From Vitrella brassicaformis (lineage: Eukaryota; Sar; Vitrellaceae): DNA of 64,000 nt. Below, piece after piece: positions 48,293 to 58,451 of this stretch. Each line of letters opens with the position of its first letter. The first letter of the stretch is position 1. The stretch is from positions 21,207 to 85,206 of the forward strand of contig CDMY01000399.1 of assembly GCA_001179505.1 (NCBI GenBank), in the 5' to 3' direction. The translations under genes were made by a program, and so were the position numbers. A model generated the notes under the pieces. The model was not told the origin of the DNA and made no database searches. It saw nothing but the letters and a program-made list of their open reading frames with translations.

Positions 48293-50249
48293 CTACCCCT
48301 CCGCCCTCTCCCCCCCACTATCACCCTCCAGCTGGCCGACCCCCTTCCCCTCTCCGCCGCCATCGCTGTCTCCATCGCTACCGATGTCATCATCCTCCCC
48401 CACATTCGTCTCCACCTCGTCGGCCTGCACCACCTGGATCACACCCGCCTGCATCAAGGCCTCCAATCGCTGTGCGTCGACGCGAGTAGGGAAGTGGCTT
48501 ATGAGACACACGATCGCCTGAATGAATGAAGGGCACACTGACAGTAGTATCCCCGCTACACGTGGGGCTACCTGTAGTGCGACTCCCATGTCATTGTGTG
48601 TTTGCAGCGCCGCCATTTTGTCCACACCGCCCGCCTGCGTGAAACGTAATAGAGGACAGCCGTGTAAATGGTGGTGTCCACTATCCAATCATTCTCTCTC
48701 TCGCCCTCTGACCTGTTCTATCAGCGTGCAGTAGGGGGTGTCGGGGAGGCCCTCCTGCTTCTGACGACCCGCTCTGCACACACAAAAGCAGCACACGTCG
48801 GGTATCACACACGCGGCAGCTTGTTGACCTACCTTAGTATCTTGTCCAGCAACCAGAGCATGGCTGTAAGTCGATTGTCATTCTCGCCGTCGAGCAGGTA
48901 ACAGAGGGGCTGGATGCCGCCGCACTCGACCACATGCTCAACCTGCATTGCACGATTGAACGAGGAATGCACACACACACAGGCCCGTGAGTGTGGGGCT
49001 GTCAGCGGTCAGCGGAGGCACCTGTCGCTGCAAACCTCCTCGGACTATATTTCCGATGATCTTCACTGCAATCTCCTTCAAGTCGGGATCGGTCTCCTCG
49101 CCGGCCGCCAGGTCGACCAGCAGCGGCACCAGGTCAGCATCGATGATCGCCTGGAAGTGGGCAGTGCTACCTGTATCCAAGCAATCCGCACACAACCACG
49201 GCCCCACACGTGACGTCGTCGGAATCAGGGAGTGTGTGTGATGATTCTCTCTTACCTTCACCGATGAATTGCACTATCAGGCACCCCATGACAGTGAAGT
49301 CGTCATCGGCCATCTCCAGCAGTGTCTTAATCGAAGTCACGGCGCCACACTCCACCAACGCGTCACGGTCAGCAACCGTACCTGAGACGGTGGGCAGGCA
49401 GGACAAAGCCGACCCTGCATCTCAGGACATTCTCTCAGGCACTCAGGTGTACTGACCGTCTTTCTCGGCGCACCAGCCGGCGAAGTCCGCTAAGGCCACT
49501 CGTGCGGGCTCCAGCACACACTCATCCTGCTGAGGTGCGGCGATCAGGTTGATCAGCAGCGGCAGGAAGGGGGCAAACTCGGCCAGAGGAGCAGGAAGGG
49601 GCGCATTCTCGGAGACAATCCACAGATTGCGCAGCAGGTGGGCACTCACGGTCAGCATGGCGGCGTTGCTGCTCTCACGCATCACCTTCAGCAGCGGCTC
49701 CAGGATGCCCGCCGCCACCACGACATCGCGACGGGCCGCCGATCCGGCCGTGACGTTGCACAGCGTCGCTATGCCCCTTCCATGCACATCGTCATCGGGT
49801 GACGACAGGAGCTGCACGAGGGGCGGGACCGCACCCGCATTGACCACCGCATCGCCATTCTGAATCGCCAGCACGCTGAGGGCCTGTCCTGCTGCGGCCT
49901 GCAAATCTTCGCACTCACTCAGCTGCTCCACCAACAGCGGCACCACACCGATGTCCACAGTCTTCTGCCCGATGCCCTCTATATGCTCGATGAACAGCAG
50001 CCCGGCGAGCTGCCGCACGGCCTCAGTCCGAACCTGCGGATCACTGGCCGACGCCATGAGGTAGCAGATGTCGGTCACGACGGCGGTGATCTCGGCCCCG
50101 ACGGACTCCAGCCCTCGCTGCTGGACGGCCTCGTCGTATGCCTCCTTGGTTTGGATGGCATTGTAGAGCTTCCTCGCCTTGGTCAGCACTGCTTGGGGGG
50201 GTGGATGGCCAGCTGTGGTGCAGGCGGCATCGGCTGTGCAGTCCTCCAT
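48293..50249 (-). CDS. Importin-alpha-like ARM-repeat protein, copy B2 (intact)
   Basis: Start ATG 50249 (MEDCTADAACTTAGHPPPQA). The large first exon holds ARM repeats: AYDEAVQQRGLESVGAEITA, VDIGVVPLLVEQLSECEDL, VNAGAVPPLVQLLSSPDDD and VVAAGILEPLLKVMRESS. Later exons give ALVECGAVTSIKTLLEMADD, IIDADLVPLLVDLAAGEE, VEHVVECGGIQPLCYLLDGE, EGLPDTPYCTLIEQ and AGGVDKMAALQTHNDMGVAL. It ends in an acidic tail (GEDDDIGSDGDSDGGGEG). The NPY-like element and GGVDK...LQ match the C-terminus of importin-alpha. There is no N-terminal Arg/Lys-rich importin-beta-binding segment, and the Trp/Asn pairs that hold nuclear localisation signals are mostly missing. It may therefore be an ARM protein with a changed role. 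Divergent from A2. Confidence 0.78.
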
Positions 50250-50883
50250 TGCCTCACACTGCAAAGACCAACATACACACAATGTGCAGACTGGTCCACG
50301 GCTGCTCTCTGCCGTCCTTCTGACCTAGTCAGTGCTCGGCGGCCCTTCACTTTGGTCCCGCCCTCCGGCTGCTGTCCGGTGCAGATGTCACAGCTCACAT
50401 CTGCAGAATCAAAGACACCACGAAATCAGATTGGATCAGGGCTGCCCGTGGATGCTTTCTGGTCCCCGCTCATGGCTGCTCACTCACCGACAGAGATCTC
50501 CTCCACAGGCCGCGAGATGGACCGCAGCTGGCAAGGCACTCAACACCGAAAGAGAATACAACACGCCTCTGCAGAGGTCTTGGCGGCTCACGGGAAGGAC
50601 ATCTCCATCGCCAGCTTCCGAAAACGCCTTCACTTCCTCCCCTTTCAAGCTCACATCCATCCTAGGCCCTTTTCGTCGCTTCCAGCGCTTGTGATGCCTT
50701 CCATAGGGCAGCTGGAGCCCCATCAGACACAAACTGATGGTTTCAACTCATCGCTGAGGCCCATCGCAGGGCATCATGGCGGCTGTGACGGTGAAGTGAG
50801 CAATACAATGAAAGAGAGGGAATGATGACTGATCAATCAAGAGGTGCTCTGTGTTCGGTTTGTCTGACAAACAGGTCGGTAGC
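50250..50883. promoter_or_regulatory. Divergent promoter and 5' leader region shared by B2 and A2
   Basis: Inverted counterpart of 16646-17304, well conserved outside coding DNA. It probably includes a non-coding first exon for B2, since a splice acceptor (TCTTTGCAG) directly precedes the start. Confidence 0.55.
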
Positions 50884-53800
50884 ATGAAATGGCCGCAGCA
50901 GAGAGGTATGCCCGACTCGCACACACAACAGCGCACCACAGATGCCCTCAGAGGTGTGCTGTGCTGTCTGTGATGTGTTGCAGCCGTGTTGGTGGACGGG
51001 ATGGTCAAGAGAGCGGCGTCGATGGGCTGCCGCGACGCGACCCTCATGCGGGCGGTGCGGCTGCTGGATGCGTGCCGAGCCGATAAACTCATCGACCCGA
51101 ACAACGCCAGACAGGCAAAGAGATCTGAATGACAGACAGAGAGTGAGGACTCATGGGACTCGTTTGTATCACTTGGCTGGCTGCTGACACACAGGTAGCA
51201 GATGCGTGTGTGGCCGCCTGCGTCGAGCGGCTGGAGCCACACCTGCTGATGGACGACATGCCGGTTGACCCCCCACACACGCAGGCACAGGTATTGAAAC
51301 ACAGACACAGACACAGACACAGACACGCACACGACGCTCACCTGTGCAGCGCCGACATGTCTGTCTGTCCGTTTGACTCTGTGTGTGCAGGTGGTGGGTC
51401 GTGTGGCGGCTGATAGTTCTGAGTGTGGCGTTGAGTGTGTAGAGAGGCTCTTCACTGCGGCCGGCATGGACACCCACGGCCGCCTGTTCTCATTCGCCAA
51501 ATACCTCATGGTCAGTCAGTCCGCCAGCCACACACACACACACACATATACACATACACACACACACACACCTCCAGCTATCGAATTTCTCCCTGTCTGT
51601 CTGCTGTCTGTCTGTGCAGTTCTTGTCGATGTGTGACGTCGATTTGGCCGCGTGCGATGTCCACCTGCTGGCCGCCACGGCCGTCTACATCACACGCAAG
51701 ACCAACCAGAAGCAGATAGCGGGCGGCATTTGGGTGAGCCAAAGCGACACGTGTCATGGCCTATCTATGGCCTGTGTGGGTTTGTGTGTCCCGTTGTTCA
51801 TTGTCAGAGTGCGCCCCTTGTGGCTGAGAGTTCGGTCAGCGAGTCGGCTTTGGAGTCGAGCATGACGACGTTGAGGATGCAGCGGCTCATGTGGGGCGAC
51901 ACACAGACCACCAAAGGGGTGAGCATGGCAGAAGACCAGTAGAATCGCCAACACAGCACCGTCTTGATGTCGGTGTCTGTCGTTTGTGTGGTGTGTGCAG
52001 ATCGTGACCGATGCAGTAGACGAGCTGTTCGCCTCGCCCGACCGCCACGGCGTCGCATCGACCCGCAGCCACCCGCAGCAAGAGCAGCAGCAGCAGCAGC
52101 AGCAGCAGGTGGGTCTGACACAACCGACCGCCATGCACCAGATGTGCCTTCTGTGTGTATCGATCTGCATTGTCAGTAATACGTGTGTGTGCGATCTGCA
52201 GGGGGGCAGCCAGAAGCACCCCCTCGCCCATCTGTTTGCCGAAGACCGCTGCCGCATCCCCGACATCAGCACCACACTGCAGCTGAGAGCAGCCGCACGA
52301 GACATCAGAGACGCCTTCTCATCAGACCAGCTGCGCAGCCGAGTGGACAACTCACTGAGCCGTGACGGCGATGGCATCAACACCCCACAGCTGCAGCAGC
52401 TGGTGCGGTTCGACCCATCGCTGGGGATGGGTGAGCTCATGGCGGCGGTGTGGATAGCCGAGGAGGGCGGGCGGTGGGATGAGACGCGGGAGGTGCTGCA
52501 GTGGGCCAGCCAGTGTGGCTGCTGCACACTGCCTGTCAACCTCACGGCCGATGACATCAACACACACGCCAACAAGACGGTAAGGCACACACACAGAGGG
52601 GCGGGGAGAGAACAGAGAGGCCTCATTCCCTCTCTGTCTGTCTGTGTGTGTGTGTGTGTGTGTCTGTGTGTGATGTGGTGTAGGCGTATGGATCGGTAGC
52701 TCGTGTGTTAGCGCAGCTGGTGGTGGTCGGCCGCCACATCGACCTCGGTGACGGCAGCTGCCTGCAGATCTGCCGCCACGCCAATGGTGAGGTGCGGGCC
52801 ATCAAGGACCAGCCCGGCTTCCGGCTGGCCATCAACCCGCCCCTCGCTGCCCACCATCTGTATCAGCAGCACCGACAGCAGCATGACCCACCAGTGCGGA
52901 GCAGCATCTTCTACCGGAGCGGCACCGGCGGATGGGTGTCGACCGGTTTCCCGACCATCTATGTGTCATTGTCGTCGTTTGCCAAGCGCATGATCAACCA
53001 ACACTTCTGCTCGACTCCCCAGACCAATCGCACATCGATATCACTCAACAGGTACCACACCAATGGCACCAGTGGCCAGAGGGGTGCGTGTGTGCTTGTG
53101 TGTGTGTGTGGTTGCTTCAGGCGTGTTGGTGGCGGCCGTCTGGATGGCCTCCTCACCCAGTCGCCCCACACACCGGTGGCCGGCTGCACCACCACACGCA
53201 GCTGGGAAGACGGCATCGGTGAGGTGCGTGTGCTGGTGCTGACCAACAGCAGCCACAACTTCGTCGCGTGGATTGTCATTTCGGAATGGGGGGACGGCAC
53301 CGGTAAGGCCGACAGACAGGCAGCTCTGCTGTTCAAATGTTATCAGCGTTTTCTTCCTGCTTGTCTGTCCGCAGTGGATGTGTGTGTCGCGACGACCGAG
53401 GCACCTGCGGCTGGTGTGAGTGGTGCCTTCAAGGACCGCTTCCCCGTGACCACTCGACTGGCCCGCGTGGCGTTGGGGCGAGTGGCGCCATACGTCTTCG
53501 ACGGACAAGTAGACGATGACAATGACGACGATGATGGTGCGGACAGGGGAGAGAGGGACACACACACATGGTGGCGATGGATGTGTGGCATTTCATCTCT
53601 GTCTGTCTTTGTGTGTGGTGTAGATTCCGACGGCCATGGCGGCGGTTGGGATGATATGGATGACGACAGCGACGGAGAGGACAGCGGAGGTACACATGAG
53701 GGGGAGGGATACACAGCACAGTTCACACAGATGCCCTTTGTCAATCCACCCCAGCCGAGGAGGACAACGACGAGGGTGACGGCGACAACGACGACGACAG

Positions 53801-54358
53801 CTACAGTGGTGGCGGTGCTCACAGAGGGAGGGAGGGACGCACACACTCGTGAAGGGATGGCTAATGGACCTTCTCTATGTGTGTGGTGCAGACGGCAATG
53901 GTGGCAATGAGAGTGACGGGATGGACGACGGCAGCGGAGGTGCACACGAAGAAGAAGACTCACAGCACTTCGCGTCAAACACATGTGTGTGCGAGCTGGC
54001 TGCAGGGGCGCCATATGTCTTCGACGGACGAGTAGACAATGACAGCTATGATGACGACAGTGACGATGGTACGACAGGCAGAGGGAGGCGGCAAGGAGAG
54101 ACGTGGGTGTGTGACGGGCCCTTTGTGTGGTGCAGACGGCCATCGTGGCGGTGGCTGGGACGATATGGACGTCGACAGCGGAGGTGCACACGAAGGAAGG
54201 CACACACAGCACACCACACGCCCTAATGCCCGTCGCCATCACACAGCTATGCGTGTGTGTGTGTGTGTGTGGGTGTGTTGATCTGTGTGGCAGTTGAGGA
54301 TGCACCAGCCGAGGAGGACAATCAAAACGGCGGCGGTGACGGCAATGCATCGCTCTGA
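50884..54358 (+). CDS. Divergent cyclin-like protein, copy A2, with expanded acidic tail
   Basis: Start ATG 50884 (MKWPQQR, spliced to AVLVDGMVKRAASMGCRDAT). Cyclin boxes as in A1: AVRLLDACRADKLID, VADACVAACVERLEPHLL, then FTAAGMDTHGRLFSFAKYLM, FLSMCDVDLAACDV and LLAATAVYITRKTN. The linker has a polyglutamine run at 52084-52109. The unknown C-terminal region follows (FDPSLGMGELMAAVWIAEEG; LAQLVVVGRHIDLGDGSCLQ; VGGGRLDGLLTQSPHTPVAG). The tail has extra short acidic exons, and APYVFDGQVDDDNDDDDG (about 53490-53540) recurs as APYVFDGRVDNDSYDDDSDD (about 54010-54070). This points to tandem exon duplication. The stop TGA is at 54356-54358. The splice pattern in 53.5-54.3 kb is the least certain part. 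Confidence 0.68.
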
Positions 54359-56010
54359 GGACACACACAGAGACCGATCTCAATACTCACTGGTGCGCCA
54401 CAGACACACTGCAATGTGATCGGCTGGCGCCATGCCCCTCTGTGTGTGTGTGCGTGTGTGTGTGTGTGTTGTGGTCAGGAGGGTGGCGGAGTGCTGTCTG
54501 CCATCCTCTCTGTTCAGTAGCCCGCTGACCGGTGTAGATCACTGCTGATGTCGACCCACCAATGGCTGGCTGTGTGTGTGTCAATGCCCCCGGTGGGAGG
54601 GTGTGTGTGTGGGTCGCTCTCTCTCCCCTCCCCTCCCCTCTGTGTGTGGCCCTCCTCCATCTCTCTCTCTATCTCTCTGCCTGTGTGCTGTCGATATGTA
54701 TTGGCCTGGCTGGGTGGACGGCCGACGTCCTGACGTCCTGACAGACAGACATGGTGTGTGTGTGTGTGTGTGTGAATGCGTTTCATTGCATCGCTCTCGC
54801 GTCCGTCTGGTGAATGATGCGCGTGTTGATCCACGCATCACACGTAAAATTGATGAGTATGCACACACACTCACACACTCCTTGGCTGCGCTGCCGTGTC
54901 TATCTGTTTTGCCCCTCCCTCTCCATCTGGATGGCTGGGCGGTCGGTGCTTTAATTTCTTGGGCTGATGATTGACATCTTCTCTCTCTGTGAACGTGTAC
55001 ACACATGTGCATATGTATTCACCCAGACAGACAGACAGGCCGATCGACGCACCACACTCTTGTATGGTGTGTCCATCCATCCAGCCATCCATCTGCGCCG
55101 CATTGTTCGCTGCACACACACATACGTGGCAGTGTATCTCTCTCTCGCACTCGTGGTCCATCCATTCACACCGTCACACCTAACAGACGTACAGGCTGCT
55201 CCGATGCAGTCAGTTGTCTTTGCCTACTTGTTGTTTCCCTCGGGCTGTGGGCGGCTTCCTGAAATTCACATCGGGCGCGGCTGCTGCATGGCACTCGGTC
55301 ATGTGTATACGCCTCCACACCACACACACTGGAGCGAGACGCTCCAGCCCTCATGACTTAATTACTCGTGGTGGCGGTGGTGCATGGGGGTGGTAGGGCG
55401 GCTCGCTGCATGCGGTGTGTATGTCTTGCTTTGTGTCCATCTCTGCTGCCTAACTGCCTTACGTCGACTGCCTCTCTCCCCTCTCTGTGTCCGTCGATCT
55501 CTGTACACACCGATATGTATATATTATTATTATGTGAGTACACATCCGCATACACTGACTGACAGACTGACTGAGTATGGCCAGGGATGAGTGTGGCACC
55601 TGACTGACGCGTTCATTGATTCAGTCACAGGTGGGCAGGCCTGGGCATGTCGGTCGTAGCGACGACGATGTGTGGCTCTCCCCTCTCTCTGTGGTCCATA
55701 TGAATGTATTGGCCTGGCTGCCTGACTGTGTTGATGGACTGACTGACTGACAGGTGTGTGAATGAATGAATGAATGCGATGTGTTGCCCATATTGGTGTG
55801 CACTCAACACACTCCTTCTTCTTGACCTCAAACCACAGTGGCCATCCCGCACACATCATGGCACTGGCAGGCATTCGCAACACTCACACGCACTTGAAGC
55901 TGAGCCTTTCTCTTCTCGCCATCTCGGGGAGCAATGAGTTCGATCATGATTCATTGCGAGCTTCAATGATGACAACCCTGTAGCGTAGGAGGTAGCCTTT
56001 GCGACAAGCG
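54359..56010. other. Intergenic region with microsatellites and a diverged internal repeat
   Basis: About 1.65 kb. A segment with ATGTATTGGCCTGGCTG near 54695 recurs near 55705 with similar flanks (CTCTCTGTG before, GTGAATG after), suggesting an old local duplication. Otherwise CTCT, TG and CATC tracts. No coding exon is supported. Confidence 0.45.
55956..55963 (+). promoter_or_regulatory. GCGAGCTT box upstream of A3
   Basis: TTGCGAGCTT lies about 55 bp before the A3 start codon, the same distance as the box before CSN5. Confidence 0.35.
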
Positions 56011-56478
56011 ATGGGTGCGGTCAACAGCAAGAGCACCGACGAGGCGTCGCCCGCCATCAACGGCCAGGTGCTCGACGTCGTCTATCGGGACGACAGCGAT
56101 GAGCTGCACAACGTCAAGGACCTCGGCCACATCAGGAGGTCGGCCCTGTTCTTCAGCAAGGTCGACTTCCCCGCCCAGATCCTCCGCAGCCGACTCAACC
56201 GCTCACTCCATCGCATTCGCCTCACTGACGGCACCCGGCTGGACGCGGTGCTGACGTTCGACGCCCAGACGGTGTCTGAACCTCGTGAGCTGCTGGCGGC
56301 CGTGTGGCTGGTGGAAGAGCAGAAGTGGGACGAGGTGGCTGAGGTGCTGCAGTGGGCCAGTGAGTGCGGCTTCTGTCAGCTGCCCCTCAACCTCACCGCA
56401 GATGACATCAACAGACACGTCAACAAGACGGTAAGGGGCACACACACGGGCGGTGAGAGATAACAGAGAGGCCTCATC

Positions 56479-56513
<35 letters not shown>

Positions 56514-57663
56514 TCTGTCTGTGTGTGATGTGGTGTAGGCGTATGGATCGTTAGCTCGTGTGTTGGCGCAGCTCATGGTGGTCGGCCGCCACATCGACTT
56601 CGGTGACGGCAGCCGCTTGCAGATCTGCCGCCATCCCAATGGTGAGGTGCGGGCCATCAAGGACCAGCCCGACTTCGAGCTGGACGTCGACCCGCCCCTC
56701 GCTGCCCACCACCATCTGTATCAGCAGCACCGACAGCAGCATGACCCACCAGTGCGGAGCTGCATCAACTACCGGAGCAACAGCGGCGGATGGGTGTCGT
56801 TCGGTTTCCCGACCATTGATGCGTCGGTGTCGTCGTTCGCCAAGCACAAGATCCTCCGCAACTTCTTCGGGACTCACCAGGCCAATCGCACATCGATACA
56901 TCTCAACAGGTAACACACCAATGACACCAGTGGCGAGAGGGGTGCGTGTTTGATTGTGTGTCTGTGTCTGTGTGTTTGCTTCAGGTTTGTTGGCGGCGGC
57001 CGTCTGGATGACCTGCTCACCCAGTCGCCCCACACACCAGTCGCCGGATGCTCCGCCACACTCACCTGCTGGGACGGCTGGCATGGTCGTCTGCGGTATC
57101 TGGTGCTCACCGACAGCAGCTACGGCTTCGTCGCGTGGATTACCATTCAGGATATTGGATACGCGACCGGTCAGGCCGACAGACAGGCAGCTTTGGTCAT
57201 TAAATCTCGTCTGTCTGCCTGCAGTGATGGTTAGTGTCCTGACGACCGAGGCACCTGTGAGTGAGAGTGGCGCCTTCAAGGACCGCCTCCCTGTGACCAC
57301 TCAGCTGGCCCGTGTGGCGCTGGGGTCAGGTGTGGCGCCATTCGTGCTCGACGGACGAGTAGTGCCACAGCAGCAGCAACAGCAGCAGGATGACAGCGAC
57401 GATGACGACGGTACGGCCAGGGAAGAGACGGAAGCATGTGAGTGAAACCGTGTGTGGTGGATGGGCCTTCTGTGTGTGTGGTGTAGACGCCAGTGATGGT
57501 GACGATATGGCTGACGGCAGCGGAGGTACCAACAAAGGAAGAGAGGCACACACATCTGGTGGCAATCCGCAACACACGAGTGTGCGTGTGTGTTTATTTG
57601 ACAGGCGAGGACGCCGCAGCTGAGGAGGAGAACGGCGCTGACGACACTGCATCGCTCGGATGA
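56011..57663 (+). CDS. Short A-family paralog (A3) without cyclin boxes and with a new N-terminus
   Basis: Start ATG 56011: MGAVNSKSTDEASPAINGQV. The Gly-2 context (MGAVNSKS) fits N-myristoylation. From residue about 75 it aligns with the unknown C-terminal region of A1 and A2: RELLAAVWLVEEQKWDEVAE, LPLNLTADDINRHVNKT, AQLMVVGRHIDFGDGSRLQI and VGGGRLDDLLTQSPHTPVAG. It has a Gln/Asp-rich tail (VVPQQQQQQQDDSDDDDG) and ends GADDTASLG as A1 does. The cyclin boxes are absent. Stop TGA 57661-57663. Exon joins mirror those of A1 and A2, so this is a functional-looking short form and not a random fragment. Confidence 0.72.
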
Positions 57664-58451
57664 CCAACCAACACAAAGTACCGGTACGCCACAAATCGAT
57701 TTGTCGGGCCAATGGATGGATGGATGTCGTGCCCTCTGTGTGGCTGTGTGTGTGTCCAGGAGGTTATCTGTAGCTGTAGCTGGATTGCACACATACCACT
57801 GACTCCGTAGCCAGTGGTGGGTGACTCACCGATGCTGCCAGCGGCTGGCTGTGGATGGGGGGCGCCTATGTCTGTGTTGCCGTCTGCAGAGCTGTGTGCG
57901 TATCTGGCCCTCCCTCCCTCACTCTGTACGTGTCGATTGTATCTGTCCGTTTTGCTGCGGCTTGCCTGGCTGTGGGTGTGGGTGCCGGGGACAATGGGGG
58001 ACTGCCTGCCTGCCTCAATTCTCAATCATTGTGTGGTTGTACAGCCCCCTCTCTCATTGCGATGTGGATGGAGTCGGTGTACTCCCGTGTGTGCCGTGAA
58101 CGAATTCATCAAGTATCAACTGAGATATGCGCAATGTCCCCCATACACACAAGTGACAGACAACACGTATACATATCTTTCGTTGAGTGTGCCTATCTGT
58201 CTGTCTGTACACCCGAGAGCCAGTCCCCCCTCCCAATCGGCTACCGACATACCCACACACATACACACACACGCCCCGACCCACCAGTCAGTCATACACA
58301 GGCCATCCATCCATCCATCCATTTATGAATGCATCATGGATTGATCTATGCCATTCGGCTACTCACATACCCACACACATACGCCGTAAGGGCCCTTCAC
58401 TTTTCCATACTTGCGTTACGGATTGAGCTGTCTGTCTATCTATCCATCTTT
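57664..58451. other. Intergenic region between convergent A3 and B3
   Basis: The first 470 bp match the flank downstream of A1 (13742-13200, inverted), so copies 1 and 3 share this flank while copy 2 does not. The rest holds CA and CCAT tracts. No exon is supported. Confidence 0.55.

Larger units (their letters stand above)
47788..54358. repeat. Cassette copy 2 (B2+A2), other arm of the inverted duplication
   Basis: Reverse complement of about 13743-19744, with the same gene order, exon pattern and intergenic segment. It carries the most complete pair: both genes are open, with consistent splice sites. Confidence 0.8.

Noticed and set aside
47788-54358. The inverted cassette as a transposable element
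   Set aside because: No transposase, integrase or reverse transcriptase and no terminal inverted repeats; the content is host-type genes, so segmental duplication fits better.
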